Shown: positions 9,644 through 19,913 of the stretch, piece after piece
Position numbering within the stretch: the stretch's first letter is position 1
Layout of the letters: every line of letters begins with the position of its first letter
Assembly: GCA_964057225.1 (NCBI GenBank)
Contig: OZ059899.1
Span: 9,548,001-9,612,000, forward strand
Source: Auanema rhodensis
Lineage: Eukaryota > Nematoda > Chromadorea > Rhabditida > Rhabditidae
Reading direction: 5' to 3'
Length of the DNA stretch: 64,000 nt
Translations under genes and position numbers: made by a program
The notes under the pieces: generated by a model
What the model was told of the DNA's origin: nothing
Databases searched by the model: none
The model's input: the letters and a program-made list of their open reading frames with translations, nothing else

Positions 9644-9849
9644 TGCCTAATATCGAAAAAGTAGCTGACCTCAGCTACATCGAGAAAGTGAAATTCCATG
9701 CAAATGTGAAAGTTGTATGAAATGTTTCAAAAAAAAAATAAAAGAATACTGATAATACAGAACAATTTTATGAGAAAAAATAAAGGAAAACAATGTAATT
9801 ACAAAATAATATATCATATATCATACTGGGAATCTTTCAAAAGTTCTTT
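9644..9849. other. Internal non-coding part of the deleted LTR element, copy A
   Basis: AT-rich sequence between the LTR and the ORF stop. It contains a perfect 8 bp inverted repeat with a 2 nt loop (GTAGCTGA CC TCAGCTAC, 9661-9678). No clear polypurine tract abuts the LTR. Confidence 0.5.
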
Positions 9850-10164
9850 TTAGTCTTCTTCATAATACTGGTGTATCTCTGGTAATGGTGATGATCCTAG
9901 GTCGTGGAGAAGATCCATAGTCTTGTTGCATAAATCCGTTTTTCTTTCCATTTCTTCCTTAGTGGTTGCTGGTGATGCCAGGAATATTTGTAGAGCATTT
10001 ATAATGCTTTTTCTTGCCTCTGTGGATGGCAGTTCGCTGCAATGTTGCAGGCTCCATTCTTGATAGGCCGAATGGGTCTCGGCAATAATCCAGTTTGGTG
10101 TCTGCTGTTCTGGTGAATCGCAACTAGGTGAATAACCTAGTTGGTCCCTTAGTTCAGCAATGGC
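9850..10164 (-). pseudogene. C-terminal 104 codons of a retroelement ORF, copy A
   Basis: An open minus-strand frame enters from the right with no start codon and ends in ...IHQYYEED and a TAA at 9850-9852. Protein-like composition (ELRDQLGYSPS, NWIIAETHSAYQEWSL, TKEEMERKTDLCNKTMDLL) indicates genuine coding origin. The 5' end stops exactly where the truncated right LTR begins (10165/10166), so the deletion that made this element removed the rest. I do not recognise the protein; it could be the end of a Gag or Pol reading frame. Confidence 0.6.
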
Positions 10165-10165
10165 A

Positions 10166-10505
10166 TGATAAAGAGTATAGAGAGAAAGGTTTATTTATGA
10201 TAAAGTATACAAATTACAATAATAAAAGTTACATAATGATTCCTAATCGCAGCCCAAAGGACTCGTAAGGAAACCTTATATAGTATTCCTTACGAGCATA
10301 AAAAGTGGTTATATCAGGTCCGTGGAACTTGGTTCCGCTTGAATTGGGCTTTCTTTGATTAAACTTAATATGAAAAAGTGTTCGTTCATTGTTGCATTGA
10401 ATTCCTGTTTCTCAAATGTAGCGTCAGCTATTTGTTTTTATAATGTTCCGTTTTATAAGCGATTGACGTTGTCAATCGCTCTACTTATAGGACACGTATG
10501 GAACA
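10166..10505 (-). repeat. Truncated LTR (5' LTR), copy A
   Basis: 340 bp nearly identical to 9304-9643. The inner 73 bp of the 413 bp LTR are missing. One visible difference restores a perfect inverted repeat here: AGCGATTGAC / GTCAATCGCT (10458-10480, 3 nt loop). Confidence 0.72.
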
Positions 10506-10566
10506 CTCATCACAATTGTCTTAGTTTTTTTTTCTCATAAGAGTTTCTGAAATCTTTGTTGAACAA

Positions 10567-10639
10567 GGCCGCGTGGCGCAATGGATAACGCGTCTGCCTA
10601 CGGAGCAGAAGACTGTATGTTCGAATCCTGCCGTGGTCA
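10567..10639 (+). pseudogene. tRNA-Arg(ACG) pseudogene, terminator lost
   Basis: Full-length cloverleaf positions with anticodon ACG, but the T arm reads TATGTTCGAATCC, so a T-stem pair is broken. Base 73 is A instead of G, and the GTAAATTTTTTT terminator has been deleted, so the gene runs straight into ATTTCACTTG. Probably not expressed correctly. Confidence 0.75.
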
Positions 10640-11574
10640 TTTCACTTGTCATTCATAAAAATCGAATTTATTTTTTTCAATGATTTTTTTTTGCAATGTG
10701 TCATAAGAATTACACAGTTGAACAAAACGTTTTTTAAGAATTTTCTTTGTTGTCAACATATATATTTTCCTGGAATTCGAAAGCATTTGGGATGGAAATT
10801 AGAAAGAAAAGAACCAGTTTTTCCTACTTTAAAACAAACAATAAGAAATAAAATGAAAAAGATTGTTAGATATCCAATTTAAACTTATACATTTACTTCG
10901 ATAAAGAGCCTATTAGATTGAAATTTTATGTCTTACAGTTCTCCAACAGAACAGACTGATCCTGATTTCTCTATGATTACATAAAACTCCCGTTTGATAT
11001 AAAAAAAGGAGAGGAATAACGTTTCCAGGATGTCAAGGATATCGAATCTAGTGATATTGTAGAGAAATGTAATGTCAGCTCCATAGGTTTTCTCTTAATT
11101 TCTCTCATCACAATTGTCTTAGTTTTTTTTCTCATAAGAGTTTCTGAAATCTTAGGTGAACAAGGCCGTATATAATTTCCTGGAATTCGAAAGCATTCGG
11201 GATGGAATTTAGAAAGAAAAGAACTAGTTTTTCCTACTTTAAAACAAACAATAAGAAATAAAATGAAAAAGATTGTTAGATATCCAATTTAAACTTATAC
11301 ATTTACTTCGATAAAGAGCCTGTTAGTTTGAAATTTTATGTCTTACAGTTCTCCAACAGAACAGACTGATCCTGATTTTTCTACGATTACATAAAACTCT
11401 CGTTTGATATAAAAAAAGGAGAGGAATAACGTTTCCAGGATGTCAATGATATCGAATCTAGTGATATTGTAGAAAAATGTAATGTCAGCTCCATAGGTTT
11501 TCTCCTAATTTCTCTCATCACAATTGTCTTAGTTTTTTTTTCTCATAAGAGTTTCTGAAATCTTTGTTGAACAA

Positions 11575-11647
11575 GGCGGCGTGGAGCAATGGATAACGCG
11601 TCTGCCTACGGAGCAGAAGATTGTAGGTTCGAATCCTGCCGTGGTCG
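11575..11647 (+). pseudogene. Variant tRNA-Arg(ACG), probably defective
   Basis: Starts GGCGGCGTGGAGCA. C4 to G breaks an acceptor pair, and C11 to A breaks the D stem and alters the A box. The anticodon arm, B box (GGTTCGAATCC) and T-run terminator are intact. Confidence 0.7.
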
Positions 11648-12185
11648 TAAATTTTTTTCATTTCACTTGTCATTCATAAAAATCGAATTTATTTTTTTCA
11701 ATGATTTTTTTTTGCAATGTGTCATAAGAATTACACAGTTGAACAAAACGTTTTTTAAGAATTTTCTTTGTTGTCAACATATATATTTTCCTGGAATTCG
11801 AAAGCATTTGGGATGGAAATTAGAAAGAAAAGAACTAGTTTTTCCTACTTTAAAACAAACAATAAGAAATAAAATGAAAAAGATTGTTAGATATCCAATT
11901 TAAACTTATACATTTACTTCGATAAAGAGCCTATTAGATTGAAATTTTATGTCTTACAGTTCTCCAACAGAACAGACTGATCCTGATTTTTCTACGATTA
12001 CATAAAACTCTCGTTTGATATAAAAAAAGGAGAGGAATAACGTTTCCAGGATGTCAAGGATATCGAATCTAGTGATATTGTAGAAAAATGTAATGTCAGC
12101 TCCATAGGTTTTCTCCTAATTTCTCTCATCACAATTGTCTTAGTTTTTTTTTCTCATAAGAGTTTCTGAAATCTTTGTTGAACAA

Positions 12186-12258
12186 GGCCGCGTGGCGCAA
12201 TGGATAACGCGTCTGCCTACGGAGCAGAAGATTGTAGGTTCGAATCCTGCCGTGGTCG
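12186..12258 (+). tRNA. tRNA-Arg(ACG), reference copy of the array
   Basis: 73 nt. Acceptor GGCCGCG pairs with CGTGGTC (wobbles at 2:71 and 5:68), discriminator G. D arm TGGCGCAATGGATAACGC gives a good A box. The anticodon arm TCTGC-CTACGGA-GCAGA has loop anticodon ACG, which becomes ICG and reads CGU/CGC/CGA. The T arm GTAGG-TTCGAAT-CCTGC matches the B box. There is no intron. The seven-T terminator follows four bases downstream. Upstream DNA is ordinary satellite, so transcription would rely on the internal promoter. Structure confident; activity unknown. Confidence 0.92.
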
Positions 12259-12262
12259 TAAA

Positions 12263-12269
12263 TTTTTTT
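12263..12269 (+). terminator. Pol III T-run terminator (representative)
   Basis: TAAATTTTTTTC directly follows the tRNA at 12186-12258. The same T6-T7 run follows every full-length tRNA in the array except those at 10567 and 14075, so the tRNA block was amplified together with its terminator. Confidence 0.8.
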
Positions 12270-12738
12270 CATTTCACTTGTCATTCATAAAAATCGAATT
12301 TTTTTTTTTCAATGATTTTTTTTTGCAATGTGTCATAAGAATTACACAGTTGAACAAAACGTTTTTTAAGAATTTTCTTTGTTGTCAACATATATATTTT
12401 CCTGGAATTCGAAAGCATTTGGGATGGAAATTAGAAAGAAAAGAACTAGTTTTTCCTACTTTAAAACAAACAATAAGAAATAAAATGAAAAAGATGTTAG
12501 ATATCCAATTTAAACTTATACATTTACTTCGATAAAGAGCCTATTAGATTGAAATTTTATGTCTTACAGTTCTCCAACAGAACAGACTGATCCTGATTTT
12601 TCTACGATTACATAAAACTCTCGTTTGATATAAAAAAAGGAGAGGAATAACGTTTCCAGGATGTCAAGGATATCGAATCTAGTGATATTGTAGAAAAATG
12701 TAATGTCAGCTCCATAGGTTTTCTCCTAATTTCTCTCA

Positions 12739-13151
12739 CGTTCCATGGTGGTTCCCCAGGGTTCCGGCTGGGTAACCACATGGAATTATTTTCTTTTCTT
12801 CCAAATATAAATGATAAAGAGTATAGAGAGAAAGGTTTATTTATGATAAAGTATACAAATTACAATAATAAAAGTTACATAATGATTCCTAGTCGCAGCC
12901 CAAAGGACTCGTAAGGAAACCTTATATAGTATTCCTTACGAGCATAAAAAGTGGTTATATCAGGTCCGTGGAACTTGGTTCCGCTTGAATTGGGCTTTCT
13001 TTGATTAAACTTAATATGAAAAAGTGTTCGTTCATTGTTGCATTGAATTCCTGTTTCTCAAATGTAGCGTCAGCTATTTGTTTTTATAATGTTCCGTTTT
13101 ATAAGCGATTGACGTTGTCAATCGCTCTACTTATAGGACACGTATGGAACA
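12739..13151 (-). repeat. Complete LTR (3' LTR), copy B
   Basis: 413 bp LTR matching 9231-9643. It carries the perfect AGCGATTGAC / GTCAATCGCT hairpin that the copy A left LTR has with one mismatch. Confidence 0.72.
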
Positions 13152-13357
13152 TGCCTAATATCGAAAAAGTAGCTGACCTCAGCTACATCGAGAAAGTGAA
13201 ATTCCATGCAAATGTGAAAGTTGTATGAAATGTTTCAAAAAAAAAATAAAAGAATACTGATAATACAGAACAATTTTATGAGAAAAAATAAAGGAAAACA
13301 ATGTAATTACAAAATAATATATCATATATCATACTGGGAATCTTTCAAAAGTTCTTT

Positions 13358-13672
13358 TTAGTCTTCTTCATAATACTGGTGTATCTCTGGTAATGGTGAT
13401 GATCCTAGGTCGTGGAGAAGATCCATAGTCTTGTTGCATAAATCCGTTTTTCTTTCCATTTCTTCCTTAGTGGTTGCTGGTGATGCCAGGAATATTTGTA
13501 GAGCATTTATAATGCTTTTTCTTGCCTCTGTGGATGGCAGTTCGCTGCAATGTTGCAGGCTCCATTCTTGATAGGCCGAATGGGTCTCGGCAATAATCCA
13601 GTTTGGTGTCTGCTGTTCTGGTGAATCGCAACTAGGTGAATAACCTAGTTGGTCCCTTAGTTCAGCAATGGC
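13358..13672 (-). pseudogene. C-terminal 104 codons of a retroelement ORF, copy B
   Basis: Same frame, stop and truncated 5' boundary as the copy at 9850-10164. No differences that break the frame were seen. Unrecognised protein. Confidence 0.6.
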
Positions 13673-13673
13673 A

Positions 13674-14013
13674 TGATAAAGAGTATAGAGAGAAAGGTTT
13701 ATTTATGATAAAGTATACAAATTACAATAATAAAAGTTACATAATGATTCCTAATCGCAGCCCAAAGGACTCGTAAGGAAACCTTATATAGTATTCCTTA
13801 CGAGCATAAAAAGTGGTTATATCAGGTCCGTGGAACTTGGTTCCGCTTGAATTGGGCTTTCTTTGATTAAACTTAATATGAAAAAGTGTTCGTTCATTGT
13901 TGCATTGAATTCCTGTTTCTCAAATGTAGCGTCAGCTATTTGTTTTTATAATGTTCCGTTTTATAAGCGATTGACGTTGTCAATCGCTCTACTTATAGGA
14001 CACGTATGGAACA
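13674..14013 (-). repeat. Truncated LTR (5' LTR), copy B
   Basis: 340 bp LTR copy missing its inner 73 bp. It is followed directly by the CTCA target duplication and satellite. Confidence 0.72.
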
Positions 14014-14074
14014 CTCATCACAATTGTCTTAGTTTTTTTTTCTCATAAGAGTTTCTGAAATCTTTGTTGAACAA

Positions 14075-14147
14075 GGCCGCGTGGCGCAATGGATAACGCG
14101 TCTGCCTACGGAGCAGAAGACTGTATGTTCGAATCCTGCCGTGGTCA
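14075..14147 (+). pseudogene. tRNA-Arg(ACG) pseudogene, terminator lost (duplicate of 10567)
   Basis: Carries the same T-stem change, discriminator A and missing terminator as the locus 3508 bp to the left, so these defects predate the segmental duplication. Confidence 0.75.
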
Positions 14148-15082
14148 TTTCACTTGTCATTCATAAAAATCGAATTTATTTTTTTCAATGATTTTTTTTT
14201 GCAATGTGTCATAAGAATTACACAGTTGAACAAAACGTTTTTTAAGAATTTTCTTTGTTGTCAACATATATATTTTCCTGGAATTCGAAAGCATTTGGGA
14301 TGGAAATTAGAAAGAAAAGAACCAGTTTTTCCTACTTTAAAACAAACAATAAGAAATAAAATGAAAAAGATTGTTAGATATCCAATTTAAACTTATACAT
14401 TTACTTCGATAAAGAGCCTATTAGATTGAAATTTTATGTCTTACAGTTCTCCAACAGAACAGACTGATCCTGATTTCTCTATGATTACATAAAACTCCCG
14501 TTTGATATAAAAAAAGGAGAGGAATAACGTTTCCAGGATGTCAAGGATATCGAATCTAGTGATATTGTAGAGAAATGTAATGTCAGCTCCATAGGTTTTC
14601 TCTTAATTTCTCTCATCACAATTGTCTTAGTTTTTTTTCTCATAAGAGTTTCTGAAATCTTAGGTGAACAAGGCCGTATATAATTTCCTGGAATTCGAAA
14701 GCATTCGGGATGGAATTTAGAAAGAAAAGAACTAGTTTTTCCTACTTTAAAACAAACAATAAGAAATAAAATGAAAAAGATTGTTAGATATCCAATTTAA
14801 ACTTATACATTTACTTCGATAAAGAGCCTGTTAGTTTGAAATTTTATGTCTTACAGTTCTCCAACAGAACAGACTGATCCTGATTTTTCTACGATTACAT
14901 AAAACTCTCGTTTGATATAAAAAAAGGAGAGGAATAACGTTTCCAGGATGTCAATGATATCGAATCTAGTGATATTGTAGAAAAATGTAATGTCAGCTCC
15001 ATAGGTTTTCTCCTAATTTCTCTCATCACAATTGTCTTAGTTTTTTTTTCTCATAAGAGTTTCTGAAATCTTTGTTGAACAA

Positions 15083-15155
15083 GGCGGCGTGGAGCAATGG
15101 ATAACGCGTCTGCCTACGGAGCAGAAGATTGTAGGTTCGAATCCTGCCGTGGTCG
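15083..15155 (+). pseudogene. Variant tRNA-Arg(ACG), probably defective (duplicate of 11575)
   Basis: Same C4G and C11A changes as its duplicate; anticodon ACG and terminator retained. Confidence 0.7.
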
Positions 15156-15693
15156 TAAATTTTTTTCATTTCACTTGTCATTCATAAAAATCGAATTTAT
15201 TTTTTTCAATGATTTTTTTTTGCAATGTGTCATAAGAATTACACAGTTGAACAAAACGTTTTTTAAGAATTTTCTTTGTTGTCAACATATATATTTTCCT
15301 GGAATTCGAAAGCATTTGGGATGGAAATTAGAAAGAAAAGAACTAGTTTTTCCTACTTTAAAACAAACAATAAGAAATAAAATGAAAAAGATTGTTAGAT
15401 ATCCAATTTAAACTTATACATTTACTTCGATAAAGAGCCTATTAGATTGAAATTTTATGTCTTACAGTTCTCCAACAGAACAGACTGATCCTGATTTTTC
15501 TACGATTACATAAAACTCTCGTTTGATATAAAAAAAGGAGAGGAATAACGTTTCCAGGATGTCAAGGATATCGAATCTAGTGATATTGTAGAAAAATGTA
15601 ATGTCAGCTCCATAGGTTTTCTCCTAATTTCTCTCATCACAATTGTCTTAGTTTTTTTTTCTCATAAGAGTTTCTGAAATCTTTGTTGAACAA

Positions 15694-15766
15694 GGCCGCG
15701 TGGCGCAATGGATAACGCGTCTGCCTACGGAGCAGAAGATTGTAGGTTCGAATCCTGCCGTGGTCG
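15694..15766 (+). tRNA. tRNA-Arg(ACG)
   Basis: Identical to the reference copy through both promoter boxes, with a T7 terminator. Duplicate of the locus at 12186. Confidence 0.92.
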
Positions 15767-18700
15767 TAAATTTTTTTCATTTCACTTGTCATTCATAAAA
15801 ATCGAATTTTTTTTTTTCAATGATTTTTTTTTGCAATGTGTCATAAGAATTACACAGTTGAACGAAACGTTTTTTAAGAATTTTCTTTGTTGTCAACATA
15901 TATATTTTCCTGGAATTCGAAAGCATTTGGGATGGAAATTAGAAAGAAAAGAACTAGTTTTTCCTACTTTAAAACAAACAATAAGAAATAAAATGAAAAA
16001 GATTGTTAGATATCCAATTTAAACTTATACATTTACTTCGATAAAGAGCCTATTAGATTGAAATTTTATGTCTTACAGTTCTCCAACAGAACAGACTGAT
16101 CCTGATTTCTCTATGATTACATAAAACTCCCGTTTGATATAAAAAAAGGAGAAGAATAACGTTTCCAGGATGTCAAGGATATCGAATCTAGTGATATTGT
16201 AGAGAAATGTAATGTCAGCTCCATAGGTTTTCTCTTAATTTCTCTCATCACAATTGTCTTAGTTTTTTTTCTCATAAGAGTTTCTGAAATCTTAGGTGAA
16301 CAAGGCCGTATATAATTTCCTGGAATTCGAAAGCATTCGGGATGGAATTTAGAAAGAAAAGAACTAGTTTTTCCTACTTTAAAACAAACAATAAGAAATA
16401 AAATGAAAAAGATTGTTAGATATCCAATTTAAACTTATACATTTACTTCGATAAAGAGCCTGTTAGTTTGAAATTTTATGTCTTACAGTTCTCCAACAGA
16501 ACAGACTGATCCTGATTTTTCTACGATTACATAAAACTCTCGTTTGATATAAAAAAAGAAGAGGAATAACGTTTCCAGGATGTCAAGGATATCGAATCTA
16601 GTGATATTGTAGAAACATGTAATGTCAGCTCCATAGGTTTTCTCCTAATTTCTCTCATCACAATTGTCTTAGTTTTTTTTCTCCTAAGAGTTTCTGAAAT
16701 CTTAGGTGAACAAGGCCGTATATAATTTCCTGGAATTCGAAAGCATTTGGGATGGAATTTAGAAAGAAAAGAACTAGTTTTTCCTACTTTAAAACAAACA
16801 ATAAGAAATAAAATGAAAAAGATTGTTAGATATCCAATTTAAACTTATACATTTACTTCGATAAAGAGCCTATTAGATTGAAATTTTATGTCTTACAGTT
16901 CTCCAACAGAACAGACTGATCCTGATTTCTCTATGATTACATAAAACTCCCGTTTGATATTAAAAAAGGAGAGGAATAACGTTTCCAGGATGTCAAGGAT
17001 ATCGAATCTAGTGATATTGTAGAGAAATGTAATGTCAGCTCCATAGGTTTTCTCTTAATTTCTCTCATCACAATTGTCTTAGTTTTTTTTCTCATAAGAG
17101 TTTCTGAAATCTTAGGTGAACAAGGCCGTATATAATTTCCTGTAATTCGAAAGCATTTGGGATGGAATTTAGAAAGAAAAGAACTAGTTTTTCCTACTTT
17201 AAAACAAACAATAAGAAATAAAATGAAAAAGATTGTTAGATATCCAATTTAAACTTATACATTTACTTCGATGAAGAGCCTGTTAGTTTGAAATTTTATG
17301 TCTTACAGTTCTCCAACAGAACAGACTGATCCTGATTTCTCTATGATTACATAAAACTCCCGTTTGATATAAAAAAAGGAGAGGAATAACGTTTCCAGGA
17401 TGTCAAGGATATCGAATCTAGTGATATTGTAGAGAAATGTAATGTCAGCTCCATAGGTTTTCTCTTAATTTCTCTCATCACAATTGTCTTAGTTTTTTTT
17501 CTCATAAGAGTTTCTGAAATCTTAGGTGAACAAGGCCGTATATAATTTCCTGTAATTCGAAAGCATTTGGGATGGAATTTAGAAAGAAAAGAACTAGTTT
17601 TTCCTACTTTAAAACAAACAATAAGAAATAAAATGAAAAAGATTGTTAGATATCCAATTTAAACTTATACATTTACTTCGATGAAGAGCCTGTTAGTTTG
17701 AAATTTTATGTCTTACAGTTCTCCAACAGAACAGACTGATCCTGATTTTTCTACGATTACATGAAACTCTCCTTTGATGAAAAAAAAAGAGAGGAATAAC
17801 GTTTCCAGGATGTCAAGGATATCGAATCTAGTGATATTGTAGAAACATGTAATGTCAGCTCCATAGGTTTTCTCCTAATTTCTCTCATCACAATTGTCTT
17901 AGTTTTTTTTCTCCTAAGAGTTTCTGAAATCTTAGGTGAACAAGGCCGTATATAATTTCCTGGAATTCGAAAGCATTTGGGATGGAATTTAGAAAGAAAA
18001 GAACTAGTTTTTCCTACTTTAAAACAAACAATAAGAAATAAAATGAAAAAGATTGTTAGATATCCAATTTAAACTTATACATTTACTTCGATAAAGAGCC
18101 TATTAGATTGAAATTTTATGTCTTACAGTTCTCCAACAGAACAGACTGATCCTGATTTCTCTATGATTACATAAAACTCCCGTTTGATATTAAAAAAGGA
18201 GAGGAATAACGTTTCCAGGATGTCAAGGATATCGAATCTAGTGATATTGTAGAGAAATGTAATGTCAGCTCCATAGGTTTTCTCTTAATTTCTCTCATCA
18301 CAATTGTCTTAGTTTTTTTTCTCATAAGAGTTTCTGAAATCTTAGGTGAACAAGGCCGTATATAATTTCCTGTAATTCGAAAGCATTTGGGATGGAATTT
18401 AGAAAGAAAAGAACTAGTTTTTCCTACTTTAAAACAAACAATAAGAAATAAAATGAAAAAGATTGTTAGATATCCAATTTAAACTTATACATTTACTTCG
18501 ATGAAGAGCCTGTTAGTTTGAAATTTTATGTCTTACAGTTCTCCAACAGAACAGACTGATCCTGATTTCTCTATGATTACATAAAACTCCCGTTTGATAT
18601 AAAAAAAGGAGAGGAATAACGTTTCCAGGATGTCAAGGATATCGAATCTAGTGATATTGTAGAGAAAAGTAATGTCAGCTCCATAGGTTTTCTCTTAATT

Positions 18701-19174
18701 TCTCTCATCACAATTGTCTTAGTTTTTTTTCTCATAAGAGTTTCTGAAATCTTAGGTGAACAAGGCCGTATATAATTTCCTGTAATTCGAAAGCATTTGG
18801 GATGGAATTTAGAAAGAAAAGAACTAGTTTTTCCTACTTTAAAACAAACAATAAGAAATAAAATGAAAAAGATTGTTAGATATCCAATTTAAACTTATAC
18901 ATTTACTTCGATGAAGAGCCTGTTAGTTTGAAATTTTATGTCTTACAGTTCTCCAACAGAACAGACTGATCCTGATTTTTCTACGATTACATAAAACTCT
19001 CGTTTGATATAAAAAAAAGAGAGGAATAACGTTTCCAGGATGTCAAGGATATCGAATCTAGTGATATTGTAGAAAAATGTAATGTCAGCTCCATAGGTTT
19101 TCTCCTAATTTCTCTCATCACAATTGTCTTAGTTTTTTTTTCTCATAAGAGTTTCTGAAATCTTAGTTGAACAA

Positions 19175-19247
19175 GGCCGCGTGGCGCAATGGATAACGCG
19201 TCTGCCTACGGAGCAGAAGATTGTAGGTTCGAATCCTGCCGTGGTCG
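19175..19247 (+). tRNA. tRNA-Arg(ACG)
   Basis: Reference-type sequence with a T7 terminator. It follows a run of seven plain 410 bp units, the longest tRNA-free stretch of block 2. Confidence 0.92.
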
Positions 19248-19715
19248 TAAATTTTTTTCATTTCACTTGTCATTCATAAAAATCGAAATTATTTTTTTCA
19301 ATGATTTTTTTTTGCAATGTGTCATAAGAATTACACAGTTGAACAAAACGTTTTTTAAAAATTTTCTTTGTTGTCAACATATATATTTTGCTGGAATTCG
19401 AAAGCATTTGGGATGGAAATTAGAAAGAAAAGAACTAGTTTTTCCTACTTCAAAACAAACAATAAGAAATAAAATGAAAAAGATTGTTAGATATCCAATT
19501 TAAACTTATACATTTACTTCGATAAAGAGCCTATTAGATTGAAATTTTATGTCTTACAGTTCTCCAACAGAACAGACTGATCCTGATTTCTCTATGATTA
19601 CATAAAACTCCCGTTTGATATAAAAAAAGGAGAGGAATAACGTTTCCAGGATGTCAAGGATATCGAATCTAGTGATATTGTAGAGAAATGTAATGTCAGC
19701 TCCATAGGTTTTCTC

Positions 19716-19913
19716 TTGATTTCTCTCATCACAATTGTCTTAGTTTTTTTTCTCATAAGAGTTTCTGAAATCTTAGGTGAACAAGGCCGTATATATTTTG
19801 CTGGAATTCGAAAGCATTTGGGATGGAAATTAGGACGAAAAGAACTAGTTTTTCCTACTTTAAAACAAACAATAAGAAATAAAATGAAAAAGATTGTTAG
19901 ATATCCAATTTAA
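19716..19913 (+). pseudogene. Decayed coding segment of the satellite unit, copy with read-through into the second half
   Basis: In this unit a TTG-to-ATG-type context opens a 65-codon frame: a hydrophobic stretch ISLITIVLVFFLIRV (one membrane helix), then SEILGEQGRIYFAGIRKHLG and a basic tail ending MKKIVRYPI and a stop. Units with tatattttgct keep this frame through the junction; units with tataatttcctgg have a TAA in it. The tail peptide is preserved in nearly all units. I do not recognise the protein. Probably a fragment of a membrane-protein gene trapped in the satellite. Confidence 0.5.

Larger units (their letters stand above)
9231..10505 (-). mobile_element. Internally deleted LTR retrotransposon, copy A
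   Basis: A 1275 bp element at the left edge of the satellite. It has a complete 413 bp LTR on the left, 522 bp of internal DNA with the 3' end of an ORF on the minus strand, and a right-hand LTR that lacks 73 bp on its inner side. LTR ends carry a short inverted repeat, GTTCCAT / ATGGAAC. On the minus strand the right copy is the 5' LTR, and the deletion removed its end plus most of the internal region. The left flank of this copy is non-satellite and the right flank (CTCATCAC) is satellite. Superfamily unknown because pol is missing. Confidence 0.7.
9231..12738. repeat. Segmental direct duplication, unit 1 (3508 bp offset)
   Basis: Every landmark here (LTR element, tRNA loci at 10567, 11575 and 12186) recurs exactly 3508 bp to the right at 12739, 14075, 15083 and 15694, with only scattered single-base differences, including a 1 bp deletion near 12495. 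Similarity to unit 2 is lost around 16090, where different satellite unit types follow. Confidence 0.9.
10506..12738 (+). repeat. Satellite array, block 1 (410 bp and 611 bp units)
   Basis: Tandem units on the plus strand. The 410 bp unit runs CTCATCACAATTGTCTTAG ... GAACAAGGCCG ... GGAATTCGAAAGCATT ... GTCTTACAGTTCTCC ... and back. The 611 bp unit has a 201 bp tRNA-bearing block between GGCCG and TATATTTT. This block holds three tRNA-bearing units and one plain unit. Confidence 0.95.
12739..14013 (-). mobile_element. Internally deleted LTR retrotransposon, copy B, inside the satellite
   Basis: Same 1275 bp structure as copy A. Here it interrupts a satellite unit cleanly: satellite runs up to TTTCTCTCA at 12738 and resumes with CTCATCACAATTG at 14014, so CTCA is present on both sides (12735-12738 and 14014-14017). 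A 4 bp target-site duplication fits LTR-element integration and fixes the element ends at CGTTCCAT and ATGGAACA. Confidence 0.78.
12739..16090. repeat. Segmental direct duplication, unit 2
   Basis: Second copy of the 9231-12738 block. Its right breakpoint lies inside a satellite unit between about 16022 and 16101: the copy changes from the ctacgatt/actctcg unit type to the ctatgatt/actcccg type, as expected for unequal exchange between satellite units. Confidence 0.85.

Noticed and set aside
9304..10505. LTR starting at TGATAAAG (9304) with TG...CA ends
   Set aside because: This repeat pair has TG...CA termini, but no target duplication flanks it. The 9231 start gives inverted termini GTTCCAT/ATGGAAC and a CTCA duplication in copy B, so 9304 is a deletion boundary in the second LTR.
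9493..14048. Plus-strand ORFs beginning MIKLNMKKCSF inside the LTRs
   Set aside because: They lie within the LTR and run through its hairpins; composition is not protein-like and the element's own ORF is on the other strand.
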